Below the pieces are notes generated by a model. The model saw only the letters and a program-made list of their open reading frames with translations. It ran no database searches and was not told the origin of the DNA. From Hippophae tibetana (Eukaryota; Streptophyta; Magnoliopsida; Rosales; Elaeagnaceae): 64,000 nucleotides of DNA. The stretch covers positions 9,684,501 to 9,748,500 of the forward strand of contig CM072809.1 in assembly GCA_037013495.1 (NCBI GenBank). The letters are read 5' to 3'. Both the position numbers and the translations under genes were made by a program. Positions 37,301-50,329 of the stretch are shown here, piece by piece. Within the stretch, counting starts at the first letter, position 1, and every line of letters starts with the position of its first letter.

Positions 37301-38880
37301 GTTCTATCAATTAAAATAGTAATAGACATGCAATTGATGTTATTAGGATTTTAATCATGCAAATCATTTGATTTTCATGTTTTTAATTATCATAAGAAGG
37401 TTAGTTACGCTGTTTATAGGTTAAAAAAGTTCGGAATAATTATTATTTAAATTTTGTAATTTTAATTGAGTATGAACTATGGTAATTTTGTCTCGTGCAT
37501 AATGCAACTTCTAGTTAATAAAATTAACCTTATGCTTAAAAAATACATTATTATTTTTTAGGTACTGTGAATACATATGTTATATACTAATTTTAAAATT
37601 AAAATTTTAATTTTATATTTATTTTTTATTATAATTTAGTCTTATTTTTATGAAAAATAAATACAAAAAGATAAATAATCATTTTTTAGATTTTTATTTA
37701 ATTTTTTCTTAATATCTTTCAATCATAGTTTATGCAATTTAAAATAATATTTATATAATATAACTGAAAAATAAAAATAAAAAATAAGAAAACATTTACT
37801 TTTATTTGTTAATAATGATATGATTAAATTGTTATAAAAATAAGTATAAAATTAAAATGTCATTTTAATGATAAGTATAAAACTTTGAATATATTTATAT
37901 TTATTTTTTATTATATCAACAAAATATAATATCCTATAAGCATGATAAACAGACTAAGAAATGTGTTATTTGACTCCCGTTGAGTTCGTATTATCTTGAA
38001 CTTCTTTTAATTTTTGTGTTTTTTCTTCTTAAATCATTATTAATAAAGTAAACATAAAGCTAGCTTATTAAAATAACTTTCAAACATAATGTATTAAATT
38101 AACATATAATATGGTTTAAAATAATTAAATTTTTATCATAAATATCTTTAGTTTTCATATTATAAACTGAAAATGTCGTGCAAGCATTAGATTTATATAT
38201 GCTTTTATTAAAAGTGTTTTTTTAACATAAGTGGTTTATGCAAGAGCATGAAATATGCTTTTTAAATCTGAAAGCATTTTTGCTTGTTTTTTTTATAAGG
38301 TCTCGAAGTGCTTTTATGCTATAAGAAACACTTTTATAGATTCCAAAATCAGAAATAAACATACCTAGGGACAAATGTTGTATTGTAGTTTTTCTTTTTC
38401 TTAATTTAAAATTTCGTGGGAAAAAATTATGAACATAATTTATCCAAGTAGCCGATTCTCTCCAAAAGGAGTGTTGCTAATGGGCCGATTTTTTTTGTTT
38501 GATCAGAAAAAATTAATATTATAGTATTTAATTTATAATTAAAATAATATGAAAAATAATGTACATTAATTTAATATCTTTATATTCAGTAAATTTTAAA
38601 TAATATTGTTTAATTATTATTTTTTTGTTACACAAAATATATTATTAAAATTATTATTTTTCTAAATAATTTTTAGGATTTTAAAGTTTTAGATTTAAAA
38701 TTTAAAATTTATAACTTAAAGTTTAGTGTTATATTTGAAGTTACTGTCAAATTTTAAGATGTATCAATTTTAATTTGTGTTTTATTTAAGTCAACAAAAT
38801 ATAAATTAATTACATGTACGGTTTCACATCGTAGAACTTTCGCGGAATTATCTTAGATTTTGACTTGCAACGTTCAGGTG
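34341..38880. other. AT-rich intergenic region
   Basis: About 4.5 kb, nearly all A/T, holding the MITE described at 35455-35851. A second possible small element at 38190-38340 has aaagtgtttttt near its start and agaaacactttta near its end as inverted ends. No gene found. Open frames such as 34315-34599 are low complexity. Confidence 0.45.
35455..35851. mobile_element. hAT-like MITE, about 397 bp
   Basis: The ends are imperfect inverted repeats: tagggttgttcatcggatc at the left, and at the right gatc then a run of T then acacaccccta, which reads taggggtgtgt in reverse. The flanks are 8-bp near-duplicates, caaacagg (35447-35454) and caaacgga (35852-35859), matching 6 of 8. The interior is rich in cggatc/gatctg words and has no coding capacity. 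TAGGGGTG-type ends with an 8-bp target duplication fit non-autonomous hAT elements. Confidence 0.6.
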
Positions 38881-38899
38881 GGTCACTCTACGTGGAAGA

Positions 38900-39230
38900 G
38901 AATCCCACTCCTCAACGCCTCTATAATTTTCTTCTTTCCCCTTCTTCACAATAAAATTAGAATTTAAAACAATATTCATTTTTTCTCACTTACCTCTCTG
39001 TTTTTGTTCTGGCTCTGACCAGTTTAACCATTTTCACCGTATTTAAATAAGTGGAATTTGGAAAAGGAAAAAAAAAAAAACAAAGGAAAGAAGAGCCTTC
39101 TTCAACGACTTTAATACCTATTTCGCAGCCATTGACTTTGCTTACAAATAATAAACCCAAACCGATAAACGCACACAACACACAATAATTGGCAATTTGT
39201 GACTCTCTTTGGCCGGATCCGTGAAACGAG
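38900..39230 (+). promoter_or_regulatory. Promoter and possible 5'UTR exon of the coiled-coil gene
   Basis: Composition changes at about 38820 from AT-rich intergenic to mixed sequence. It has tataatttt at 38920-38930 and pyrimidine-rich text after it. A 5' splice site (gaaacgag|gtagtg) lies at 39230/39231. The next coding sequence begins at 40182, so a 5'UTR exon with an intron is likely. The transcription start is not determined. Confidence 0.4.
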
Positions 39231-40181
39231 GTAGTGCTTTGTTCTGATTTATTTTTCCAGTTGAGAAATACCCATTTCGTTGTTTTTAAATTCCCATCTC
39301 CTAGTTTTTACGAGTTTATCTTCGCTATTCGTGAATAATACTATCTATTTTTGTTTTTGTTTGTCAGAGTAATCAACTTTTGCTGCTATTGATGTTCTTG
39401 ACCTGTTTTGTTGGTTAGAAAGATTCTGCTGTTATTTCTAACTACCAGTATACTGGTTGTAGTATTTGGGTAAGCAAACAATAGTCACTTTCAATTTCTT
39501 ACTTTTGCTCTGTGCAGCATACCAATTGTAGGAATCTGTTGTTGTAGATGTTATTCTTGCTGTTAATGTCTTAAATTGTATTTTTGGTTGGTTAGAGACA
39601 CGATAAGGGCAGTTTATACTTGGCATTGGTAGCTTCCCATGTGAATTTGTTGAGTGAAATCACCATCTCAGATAAACTTTTTGCCATTTTCTGCCCATTG
39701 AACCCATGACTTTTGTTGCTATTACACAGTTGGGACAAGGGATAACTGCTTTTATAGTACTTTCCACTCTCTGTATCTATTTCTAAAACATATATTAGGC
39801 AAAGTTCACATAGGGCTTAGAGCAATTTGAAGCTTAAATTTGATTTGGCATGGTTGGGAAGAACTTTCTATTGCTTTTTTTTAAAGGTTGAGTTGATTTT
39901 ATATTTATTATTGCCTATTTGATCTTCCCCATTAAATAACATCGAATACTACCTCACTTTTTTTCCCTTTCTTCTTCCACCTATTTGACAGCATTTGGTT
40001 TATAGGAACATTTGGTGGTGAGAGTTTGGTTATACTATTGCATTGATGCACTGGACTTCTGAATTATATGGAAGAAAAGGTGAACTGAGGTAAAATGCAA
40101 TTTTCAGTTGGTTATGATGGAAAAGATTAGTTATGGTGCAATTGAAGTTCGTTTTAGAGAGAAGCTTGAATTTCCAATGAG

Positions 40182-43100
40182 ATGTCTTCCAGTAGAGGTG
40201 CATTATTAAGTCAGCTTAAGGAAGATGGAACTCATAATCATACACCTGGTGTTATAGACAGGTATTAAGTCAAAATGTTTAAAGGATGCATCTCTTGCAA
40301 ATTTTTGTTAGTCTTATTTTTCAATTAAACTAACTGTGGTTGATGATGGGTGGGCCACATTTGGTTCAAGGGATGTTGACAATGCTCACATGTTTTAAGA
40401 TGCAGTGAATCCGACTATTAGTGTAGTTAATTCATGGATTTTTGTATATATTTTATTTTTAACCTTTTAAGGATAGGGAACTTCAGAATATCTTTTCATA
40501 TTTTTAGTTTTAAAGTTTGTAGTTATATGGATGAATGTAGGTTACAAGTTAAATTATGCTGATTATGCAGGAAAGTAGCTATTAATGTATAAAGACAACT
40601 TAAACATCTAAGAATTAATTGTGGAAACAATGGATTCTTGTGAACACACTATGACTATTTATGTTTATTGGTGTCAATGCAGTTTCTTATTTTTAGTTAA
40701 AAGTAAAGAAATGAAACGGGAAATCATGTTGTAAGGCTATAGTATGCTAGTAGCAAAAGCCATTACAATTTTGTTTATTGGATAATTTCATAGAAAATAG
40801 TTGATGGAAAAGAATCCAATTAATTATTCATCAACGTTCCATTTGTTACCGGACCGAAACTAGGACACTTACTTCAAAAAGTGAAATAAAACTAAATACA
40901 TAAATGTAAAAAAATTGAAAGAAAAATTCAAATGCAACTAATTAGTCTAGGGATGTTACATGCGCTATGCACTAATTCAGAATCATTATGTTTTGGGTAG
41001 TTGAGATTTATGTGCTTTAGATCTCTTTTATTGTAATTCACTCTTTTGCTGAGAACTATGCTTTAAAAAAAAGAAAAGAAAAAACACTATGTTATGCTGG
41101 TTAAATTCGTACTCTGCCTTTGCTAATTTCCAGTATTTCATTTCCAGGCATCAATCAGAAACTCATCTAACTCCCAAGACCTTAAGAAAAGATGAAAATG
41201 TCACCTTTCTCCAAGATCAGGAAGCTATGGTAGTTATACTTTACAAGTTTTTTGACATAGGGATATGATTTGTAAAAAAGGGAATTTGATATGATCCATT
41301 GAGCTAACTCAGCTTACGATTAGGAAATGTATAAAAGAGCTAGAGCACTGGAAGAGGAGATCCAATATCTTCGTGAACAGATTGCTGTTGCCTGTGTGAA
41401 GGTAACATATCGCTAAATCCTACCAACATACTTTTAACTGTTTCATATTTTTTATAGTGGAAATTTAATGGCTTTCTTGGTATCAGGAATTGCGGCTACT
41501 AAGGGAGAAGTACGCGTTAGAGAGGAAATTTGCCGACTTACGATTGGTTTGTTCATATAATGAAAGCACCAATGGTCTTTCTGCTGTGTTTTATCTAGTT
41601 CCTCTCTGAATGGTTCCTCTGTTTTTGAATGTGCAAAAATAACTTCATTCTTTGTTTATGTAATTCTAAATTGCAAGCTGACATTATCTTGTTTAGGTAA
41701 TGGATGAGAAGCATAATGAAGCCAATACTTCTGCTTTAAATGAGCTTGCTCGCAGAAAGGGTGATCTTGAAGAAAATCTAAAATTGACGCATGAGTTGAA
41801 GGTGAACTAATAATCTCTGTTCACATCAAAGCTTCATTTTAAGTGATTTACTGATAAAATAGTAATAATCTCTAATCTCATTTGTAATTTTCTTTTGAAT
41901 TTCCTTTCTATCTTTTGAAACTAGCAAGCAAGTTCTCTTTCTAGTTGATTGTTGTCAGTAATGTGGACTTGCTTCTGCTATAATATAGATCAATAACTTT
42001 GAAATTTCACGTTTATGCAACAAAAAAATTTGAGACATTACATTCTCTTTTTCGATATCTCTATTTATAGAATAGAAGAATGTCAGCAGATGCTAGGATT
42101 TTCTTGGTGAAAACTTGTAACACTGCTTACAGAAGTGAATTTTCCTTTTCTGATATCTTGACCTACTTCATCCTATTGCTTTGTCTTTAGCACTGCTACT
42201 CATTCTTTTGGTTTTGTTTCTAATGCTAGGCTGCAGAGGACGACAGATATGTATTAACATCATCTATGGTTGGGCTATTGGCTGCATACGGCAACAATCC
42301 CCGTGTTATGAATGCCTCTGCTATATCCAGCAGTGTAAAGGTATAGATTAGATAGCATGCGGGTTATAGTAACTTAACTGGAAAATTAGCAGCCTGGCCC
42401 GTTGATGTAAGTGTCAATTTTGAATATCAAAAAGTCTGCTTCCAAGTCCTCAGTCATGTGATATCAATTACCAGCAAATTGTATAGACAAATCAAGGGAG
42501 GATATCTGGTTTTCTCAGGCCGTCATTAATATGCATTAGCCATATTATGATATAACTTTTGTTCATACGAAAAGCATGAGTATAAAAGTACAACGATTTT
42601 ATGCATCTTTGAAGCGGAATTATGATATTATGAATAGCTAAAGTCCTAAATCTTATCCAAACTTATGCATGATTAGAAATCAGATATGTGGTTCTGATAT
42701 GCCATTGCAGCTAGGACATTTGCTCGCTCAATTAAGTTATTCCTTTTTCTCGACAGAGTCTTGATTTATTTTTTCCCATTTCATTTTTATTGTTTCTAGA
42801 ATTTGAATGGTTGAGTTTTTTTTAAATAATTATTTTAATTATTTGCCATTTGCATAAACGTTATAATAATAATTAGGGAGTGGGCCCATAGGGAATATTA
42901 GGCCATTGGTGTCGTTTGGTCCCTTAAATTAAAATTGGTCACTTAGTCCCATTATTTTAGAAGAAGAGGTCAATTAAGGACAAAATACATTATTTTAATA
43001 AAATATTATTTTTAAAATAATAGTTTAATATAAAAAACATTAAAATAATATAGTTTATTTTTGATTGATCAATTTTTTCAAAGCTAAATGACTAAATAAC

Positions 43101-46100
43101 ACTACTTATAATCTAAGAAATCAAATGACACAAATGACCTAAGGGATTTCTATGACACTTTTCTCTAATAATTATATTCCTTGCAGTAAGATAAAATAAT
43201 CATCCTAAAGCATATGTTAGATTTGATGCGGCTGTATAAGAGAATCACCTCTTAGTTTCTTATTGGTATAAGAGGTCAGGCTTACCCTTTCTTTTGTTCA
43301 TTTTTGCAGCACTTGCATGATCAATTGCAGTGGAAGATTAGAACTTCACATGTAAGTTTGCTATTTTATGCTTTGTTGAGTCTTCTGTTGATTTTCTCAT
43401 TGTTGTGATAGTGATGCACACCTCTCAATTCTTTATCACATAATAGTATTTTTTGGGTTGCAATGCTGTGCTTGCAGCCGTGTGCCCATGTTAGTAAGAT
43501 GACTATTTTATTATCTTTTAGTACAGAAATGATTCCATACTGTTTTGATCTTTTTAAATGACCTTATTTTTCTTCATATAAATAATTTGATTCAGTGCAT
43601 TTTTTTTTACACGAGGAACTAATACTGATTGTCATCATGTTCTGTACTTCAATATGTTGGACAAGAAAATGAAAATGTGCTTTTGGCTTCACAGGATAGA
43701 ATTAGAGAAATAGCATATATGGCAGAAAATCATGCTGAAAGTGGATCTAATGGTAAAGGTGATCCGGGTTTTGGCAAAGTGAATGGCCAACTTTCTCATA
43801 GTTCTACGGTACTATTGGCATGTAATCTACATGCAATACCATGCTCTTTGTGTTTTCATTTTATCAATAAAATAAATATGGATTCTCTTCCATATTTGTT
43901 AAACTCTCTGCCTCATATGTATTGCAGGGTCAGCGTACCTCTTCCCCCTATCCTCATTTTGTTGAGCATCATCATCTAGAAACAACTGACAAACCGCCAA
44001 GACGTATGACTGATCTTTCAGAGATGGGGTAGGTGATGCTGATCCATAATCAAGTTCTCAGTTAATACCAAGATTTGCTAGATTGTGTTTATGACGCAGG
44101 AGCTCTAGCCTTATTCCATGTTTTATCATCTTATGTCGTTTCCTTTTATTATGTGCCGTTTCTTTATTACTTGTCTTTACTTTCTGTAGTTGTTTTTATT
44201 TCCTTTTAGTGACACCTGGCTGATAGCTATAGGATTTGTTATTTGGTTTGTCATTTAGCGTAGCTAATTAGGGTATATGGAGTGTAGGGCAAGGGGAGGA
44301 AAAGAGTTTTGCATGTTATTCATTTTTCTGTAAGTTCTTGGTTTTGTCATTTAGCGTAACTGATTTGGGTATACAGAGAGTGTAAGGCAAGGGGAGGAAA
44401 AGAGTTTTGCATGTTATTCATTTTTCTGTAAGTTCAGAGACTTGATATCAATACTATACCTTAGGTCTAAGCCATTGTAGCTTAGCAAACCTTTCCAGAG
44501 ATTGTTCTCCTCTGTGATAAAATAGGTTTCTACACCAGTCTATTTGCCCAGTTCAACTACTGCAATGTTGATCTTCTTCCTATCCAGAACATTTATTAGT
44601 ATATTAGAGTTCATAGCCTACCTGCATAATTGGCCAATTGCTCAGTTTTCTCGTTGTTAAAGACTTGAAACTGTAGTGGTACATGTACGTTCCCTGTACG
44701 GAGTCATATGGGGAAGTGAGAACTGCACAGGAATAGGAAATAAAAAATAGAGAAAAATGTCAACCAAGTCCTTCAGATTAAGCCTTAGTGTGCATCTAGT
44801 TCCTCAGATTCAAAAAAGTGTTTTCTAGTCCCTCAACTTTGAGAAAAGAGACCAATTATAAACAAATAATGTTATTTTAATGATTTTTCTATTAAAATAT
44901 TATTTTTCTGTAAAATGATTAAAATTCGTTCTTTTAACAATGATAAGATGGTAGTTAATATGAAACTTTTGTCACAATTTTTTTTAATATTTGGTTATCA
45001 CTTTTTATTTTAATTTCTTTTAAAATAAATGTGTTTAAATATTTTTATGTAAGAATATTATTACTGTTGATTTTTTTCTTAAATAATTTATACGAAATTT
45101 TACTTTTACCTTTGTTAATGCCTCATATTTTATTATATTTTAATCACTTGACAGTAAAAATAATATTTTAATAGAAAAATCATTAAAATAATATTATTTG
45201 TCCGTACTTAGCTCATTTTCTCAAAGGTGAAGGACTAAAAAACACATTTTTAAATTTGAGGGATTAAATGACACCAACATCATAATCAGGGGACTTCTGC
45301 GGCCACTCTCCCTAAAACATAATTATAATCTTTGCTAACTAAATAGTCAAGAATTATAATTGCCTAGTTGTTATTGAAGTCCTTTAATCTATAATTATAC
45401 ACATTTTTAAATTTGAGGGATTAAATGACACCAACATCATAATCAGGGGACTTCTGCGGCCACTCTCCCTAAAACATAATTATAATCTTTGCTAACTAAA
45501 TAGTCAAGAATTATAATTGCCTAGTTGTTATTGAAGTCCTTTAATCTATAATTATAAAGGGAAACATTTTATTTTCTACTAAAAGTTTTGATTTACTTTC
45601 AGTTTATTACTTTTAAGTTTTTTCCTATCAATATGATATTTTATGTATTTAAATCTACCTTAGTTAGGTACATTAGTTGATATTCTTAGATTAGCCCATC
45701 TTTACCCCATTCGATAAAAGCTTACTAACCTCTAATTCAATCACTCCAAGTGAATTATCTCGTTAAGACTTAATGTCAATATCAACTAAAAATACATAAT
45801 TCATTTAGAAATGATAATATAAAGTACGAAATTATAGTAAGAAAACATAGGTAGTAAATTGCAAGTAGGTTAAAACTTATAGTAGTAAATATAACATTTA
45901 CCCTAAATGATAATGTGTAGTGAATTGGCATTAAATATATTTGGTTTTTATAGTTAAGATGCATTTGGTAAAGTTCATTACAGGTGTGGAAGAGGAAAAC
46001 TATTCCATGTTGCAAAAGTTATCTGGATTTCCAAAAATTGGGTAAAACCTTTGCTTTGGAATCCCCTTCCCTTTTCAGATAATTAAATGGAAAAAATAGA

Positions 46101-47430
46101 GAAGTCAGAGGTGTTACATAGCAGTGCCTTTCCATTTTTTATACAGACACATGGCCTTAGAGATTTATGCCCTTGAAGTTCATGTTTAATACGAGCTTTC
46201 AATTTGTGAATGCTAATTTTGAAGAGATGAGTTAATCAGAAATGTTTTAGGGTCTACTTTATATTTTAATAGGAAATGAAAAATTCATTTAATATACATA
46301 CACACATAAATATAGAATAGGCATAAATAAATGTGGCCCAGGGGTCCAACCAACAAAGCAAGGGTTTACTTTGTTTCAAAGCAAGAAAAATGTGGAGTAG
46401 AGGTCTGACATAAAAAAGCACTGAGAAACGTTAAAGGAAACAGTCACAAATTTGTTCAAAGAAAGATGAAAGAATCCACTTGAAACAAACCATATCTTTC
46501 TCATTAAGAGATTGTTAAAGTGATTCCTTAAGATATTGTGGAAACCGATGCCCTTGATGTACGAGATGCTTAGTTATCTTCCAAAGGGGGTTCATTAGTA
46601 AAGAAATCTGATATAGAGGTGTATGTCATCAAAGCTATTGAGATCCTCCAAATGATTGTGGATTAAAACTCTAAACATTGTTATTTTTTCTACACATTTT
46701 TTGACTGCCATTATGAATTATCTTATTCTTAACTGAAATGTTAACATTTACAGGGAGATGGAGGGTCCTAAACACCATGTTTCTGAAGTTTTCGTTGGCA
46801 AGGTAGGAAAAATGACTGCTGGTAGTTTGTCTCCTTCTCCCTTCTCGAATGAAGAGACTGCCTCTTCTATTTCTGAAGGTAATAACATTTTTGATAACCT
46901 TTTTGTAGGATTGACTTGTATTGGAATTTACCCTTGCTTATTTCTATTTAGATTTGCCTGGAATTGAGAATTTTCAAATAGTTGGTGATGCTATACCCGG
47001 AGGAAAACTTCTTGGATGTGGATACCCTGTGAGAGGGACTTCTCTATGCGTGTTTCAGGTGAGATTCCTAAAATCTAATTTTGAGTGTAATTTCTGTTGA
47101 TATAATTATGTAGGACTTTGTTGATTTTTTACACGTCATCAATGTTCCTTTGCACTATCAGTGGGTTCGCCATCTTCAGGATGGAACTAGACAGTACATT
47201 GAAGGTTAGCAAGAAATGATTATATGTTCTGTCCTTTTAGCTTAGTCTTTTTGTTGAAATAATAGTTTATTAACTGGCAGATCATATATGAAATATATCT
47301 TATTTTTCATCTGTCTATTATGTGTTTTCTGATTTCAGGAGCTACCAATCCGGAGTATATTGTCACAGCTGATGATTTTGATAAAATAATTGCGGTTGAG
47401 TGCATACCGATGAATGACCATGGCCGTCAG
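40182..47430 (+). CDS. Coiled-coil plant protein with SCAB1-like Ig domain; 3' end not found
   Basis: Thirteen phase-consistent exons: 40182-40261, 41148-41229, 41324-41401, 41487-41546, 41697-41801, 42230-42340, 43310-43351, 43695-43808, 43928-44028, 46754-46878, 46952-47058, 47162-47204 and 47339-47430 (1140 nt, 380 codons). The start is MSSSRGALLSQLKEDG. Exons 3-5 are a coiled coil (YKRARALEEEIQYLREQIA, ELRLLREKYALERKF). Exons 11-13 give NFQIVGDAIPGGKLLGCGYP, FQWVRHLQDGTRQYIEGATN and YIVTADDFDKIIAVECIPM. This is an Ig-like fold like the one in the actin-binding protein SCAB1, which regulates stomatal actin; role here unknown. Relatives continue after GRQ with a further C-terminal domain, not found in this window. 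A small exon at 47878-47913 (after aacag, reading MAALLQSYSAV then stop) is in phase and would end the protein at 391 aa. Confidence 0.78.
42875..43166. mobile_element. MITE in intron 6 of the coiled-coil gene
   Basis: The left end agggagtgggcccatagggaa mirrors the right end, which in reverse reads agagaaaagtgtcatagaaat. Inside lie the typical phrases on not-quite-inverted arms: gtcgtttggtccctta at the left and atcaaatgacacaaatgac at the right. The core is AT-rich with attattttaataaaatatta. No coding capacity. It belongs to the same family as the element at 44749-45313. Target-site duplication is obscured by taataatt repeats. Confidence 0.55.
44243..44435. repeat. Tandem duplication (95 + 98 bp) in intron 9
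   Basis: Two adjacent copies, 44243-44337 and 44338-44435. Both contain gtcatttagcgta, then gcaaggggaggaaaagagtt, and end cattttctgtaagttc-like. There is about 10% divergence and a few indels. Confidence 0.85.
44749..45313. mobile_element. Long-TIR MITE (about 565 bp) in intron 9
   Basis: Arms of more than 100 bp are inverted copies of each other. The left arm has agtccctcaactttgagaaa, then aataatgttattttaatgat. The right arm has tcattaaaataatattattt, then ctcattttctcaaaggtgaa, then ggactaaaaa. The ends are agagaaaaatgtcaacc and (in reverse) agggagagtggccgcag. The arm length suggests a foldback or Mutator-like MITE. No coding capacity. Confidence 0.65.
45242..45555. repeat. Perfect tandem duplication, 2 x 157 bp
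   Basis: 45242-45398 and 45399-45555 appear identical base for base as read. Each runs from acacatttttaaatttgagg to gaagtcctttaatctataattat. The first copy contains the right end of the MITE at 44749-45313 plus flank, so the duplication is younger than the MITE insertion. The lack of differences suggests a recent event or an assembly artefact. Confidence 0.9.
45556..46753. other. Remainder of intron 9 of the coiled-coil gene
   Basis: AT-rich intron sequence up to the acceptor (atttacag|) at 46753. No repeat or coding block recognised. The whole intron is 2.7 kb, enlarged by the MITE and the duplications. Confidence 0.5.
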
Positions 47431-48474
47431 GTACTTCCAAGTTTCAATACATTAGGATATATATACCTATTAACACAATTCCAGACATGTGGGCGAGCAT
47501 TTACATGACTGCACACACATACATTCATGTTGGAATTATTTATTCACATGCATGTATGGATGAAGTACTTTGAAGTTTTATGCATGCATGGGCACCACAT
47601 ATGCTTAGACTTGTTGGAACTTTTCTTGATTTCTTCTATGTCCTTGAATTTCTTTCAATCATCAAGAGGCTGGAGACCTATCTGGTATTATAAATGTTAT
47701 TGTTTTGATCTTCACAACAAAAAATTGAATGTTATATCACTAGTATATAAATATATAAATGTTCTAAGATGAAAATATCAAACATTGAAAACTCTGTTCT
47801 TGAAATCTTGTGATTTTCAGAGAATACTGTTCACAAAGATATCTTTAGTTTTCTCTTTTATTTCTTTTCATTAACAGATGGCTGCACTGCTGCAAAGTTA
47901 TTCTGCAGTGTAATAACTTCGTGAGCATACTCTTTTCAACCTAGAACAGCAATTATGGCTACATAGGATGTAAACTACTAAGTTTGAGGACTAACTGAAC
48001 GTTAAAACTTTGAACTGCACATTTTTGAAGAGTATGCGGCATGTCTTTATATTGTGTTGTAAGTTTTCCCCATAAGAGGCATAAAGAATGTCTGATTTGG
48101 TAGCCACATAAAACCACAGGTGCGCAGCTTGGTATTTGTTTAGATTACTTCTTGTGACACCATTGGGACAAACAAATATGAAAAATATGTTAGGATGGAA
48201 TAGTCTGAATCTGATAGAAATTCCTGGTAAAATATAAATAGTCCCCTTTATAAATCTTGACTTTATCTATTTTCTTTCCCTTTTCTTTCAATCAAAAATA
48301 TTTGAGATCTTCTTGTTATTAATTAAATCAAATTTTCTGATGTATGTTATTTTGGTTCGACAGCAGTTAGTGATTTTATGCTGAAGGCATACTAAAAGCT
48401 GCATGACCCTGCATGACCCTTTTTTAATTTTAATTATAGTCCCCCTTCCATTTTTTCTACTTTGGAAACTAAAT
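47431..48474. other. Downstream or intronic sequence of the coiled-coil gene
   Basis: Between exon 13 and the gypsy insertion. It contains the possible terminal mini-exon at 47878-47913. The rest could be 3'UTR or intron; the sequence does not decide. No further domain-encoding exon was found. Confidence 0.4.
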
Positions 48475-48831
48475 TAACGAAGAAAGAGTAAATGAGAGAT
48501 TAGAATTTAGAAGGAAAATTAGAGAAAGCTTGAATTCTAGCTTAAAGAGAACTAAATCTGTGTTCCCTTATTAGGGTACAAACTATATTTATAGGCTTAT
48601 AATAGTACTTCTAAACTAAATACTAAATAGAAAACTAACTCCTAATCAAATATTAAAATCTTAAAATAATTAAAGACTTACTGTTATAGTAATGCGTGAA
48701 TAATAAAATATAAAATCCTAAACTTAGGAAAATTATTAAAACTCTTAATAAACTAAATCTAGAAGTTATTTCTTTATAAAGCTCTTTCTATCTAATCCTC
48801 CCAGGAATAGGAAAATATTTGTTCTGCATCA
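48475..48831 (-). repeat. Gypsy 3' LTR
   Basis: Aligns with 52917-53307: shared gagattagaattta, gggtacaaact, tttataggcttataatagta and aatatttg-tctgcatca. It is shorter (357 against 391 bp), because the 5' LTR has an extra block of about 60 bp (accccaagaacaataaac to attcattcaaact). The outer dinucleotide at 48475 is ta instead of tg. Confidence 0.8.
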
Positions 48832-48999
48832 GTCTCCATGCTGAGAAAAAACTCGTCCTCGAGTTATCGTTATAGTCTACATTGTCTCCTTGGAAGGGAA
48901 TCAAATGCTTTACATTGAACACATCTGACGTAGAAATGTGACTAAGAAGCTTCAACTTGTAGGCATTGTCATTAGTCTTCTCAACTATTTCACAAGGAC

Positions 49000-50230
49000 T
49001 AATTGTTCAAGCACTCAACTATTTCATAAGGACTAATTGTTCAAGCACTCAGCTTGTTACATTCTCCAACTGGATATCGATCATTTGCCAAGATTGTCCA
49101 CACATAATCTCTCACTTCAAACACCATACGACACTTTTCTTGTGTTTAGCATTACTTGTCTCAATTTGTTGATGGATTTGCACATGAATTGATTTAATAT
49201 GGTCAGCTAGATTTTCTCACTAGGGAAATTTGAGTTAATCAAGAGTATTATTATGATTTTTCCAGTAAACAATTTCAAAAAGGCTCTTCTTAGTTGTATG
49301 GTTCTTTAAGCGGTTGAAAGTAAACTTTGCTTGAGAAAGTACCACATCCCATTGCTTGAAATTATTCCCAATCAAGCTCCTTAGTAGATTTCCTTAAATT
49401 CGATTTGTATACTCTGTTTGACCGTCAGTCTGTGGGTGTCAGTCTGTGGGTGATAGGACGTACTAAACTTCAATTCAGTGCCTAACTTCTTCCACAAAGT
49501 TCTCCAAAAATGACTCATGAACTTGGACTTAGGAATACCATGCAATCACACAATCTCTTTAAAGAAAAGACTAGCAATGTTTGAAGCATCCATGGTTTTC
49601 CTACACGGAATAAAGTGTCATCTTGGAAAACGATCCACCTCCATGAAAACATAATCCACGTCTCTTTGAGTCCTAGGCAACCCAAGAACAAAGTCCTTAC
49701 TAATATCCTCCCATGGTGCATGCAAAACCAGTAACAGTATGTATAATCTAGCATTTGTAGATCCTCCCTTTGATACTTGGTAGGTATGACACCTTTTGAC
49801 AAATCTTGCAACATTTTTTTTTGAGCTTAGGCCACCAGTAAGAAGACTCAATCAATTCCACCATTTTATCCTTACCAAATGTCTTTTGTGTAATTCAGCA
49901 ATTATTTTTTCCCTTAAGGAACTTTCTGGAATGCATAATCTGGTTTCTTTAAAAAGGAATCTGTCCTGTAGAAAATAACTTCTTGAAACACCTTGATTAC
50001 TTCTTTTAAAATAAGTCCAAAATCATCATTTTTGTAGAGATCTTTGAACATTTCAAACCCTACAACTCTAACCTCCATAGTAGACAACAATGCAACGCGT
50101 TTGCTCCAAGCATCTGCTACACGATTATATACTCCAGCCTTATGCTTCAAAGTGAAAGTAGATCCTTGCAAGTATGTTTCCCATGAACCATGTCTTCTAT
50201 TCAAATTTCTCTGTGAGTTCAAGTATTTTA
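49000..50230 (-). pseudogene. Gypsy integrase region
   Basis: Minus-strand blocks in several frames: FVKRCHTYQVSKGGSTNA with the CHTYQ of the zinc-binding end (about 49795), then APWEDISKDFVLGLPRTQRD at the start of the catalytic core, then [20 protein letters not shown] (about 49440-49500). A short direct repeat, cagtctgtgggtg, twice at 49428-49453 breaks the frame after HPQTD. Confidence 0.7.
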
Positions 50231-50329
50231 GGGCTTTATGATATGAATAAAGAACAGACTCATAGAGTAAGGTAGTCTAACCAATGCTATAAAGTACGAA
50301 TGATGGCATAAATCTCAATGTCATGAGTA

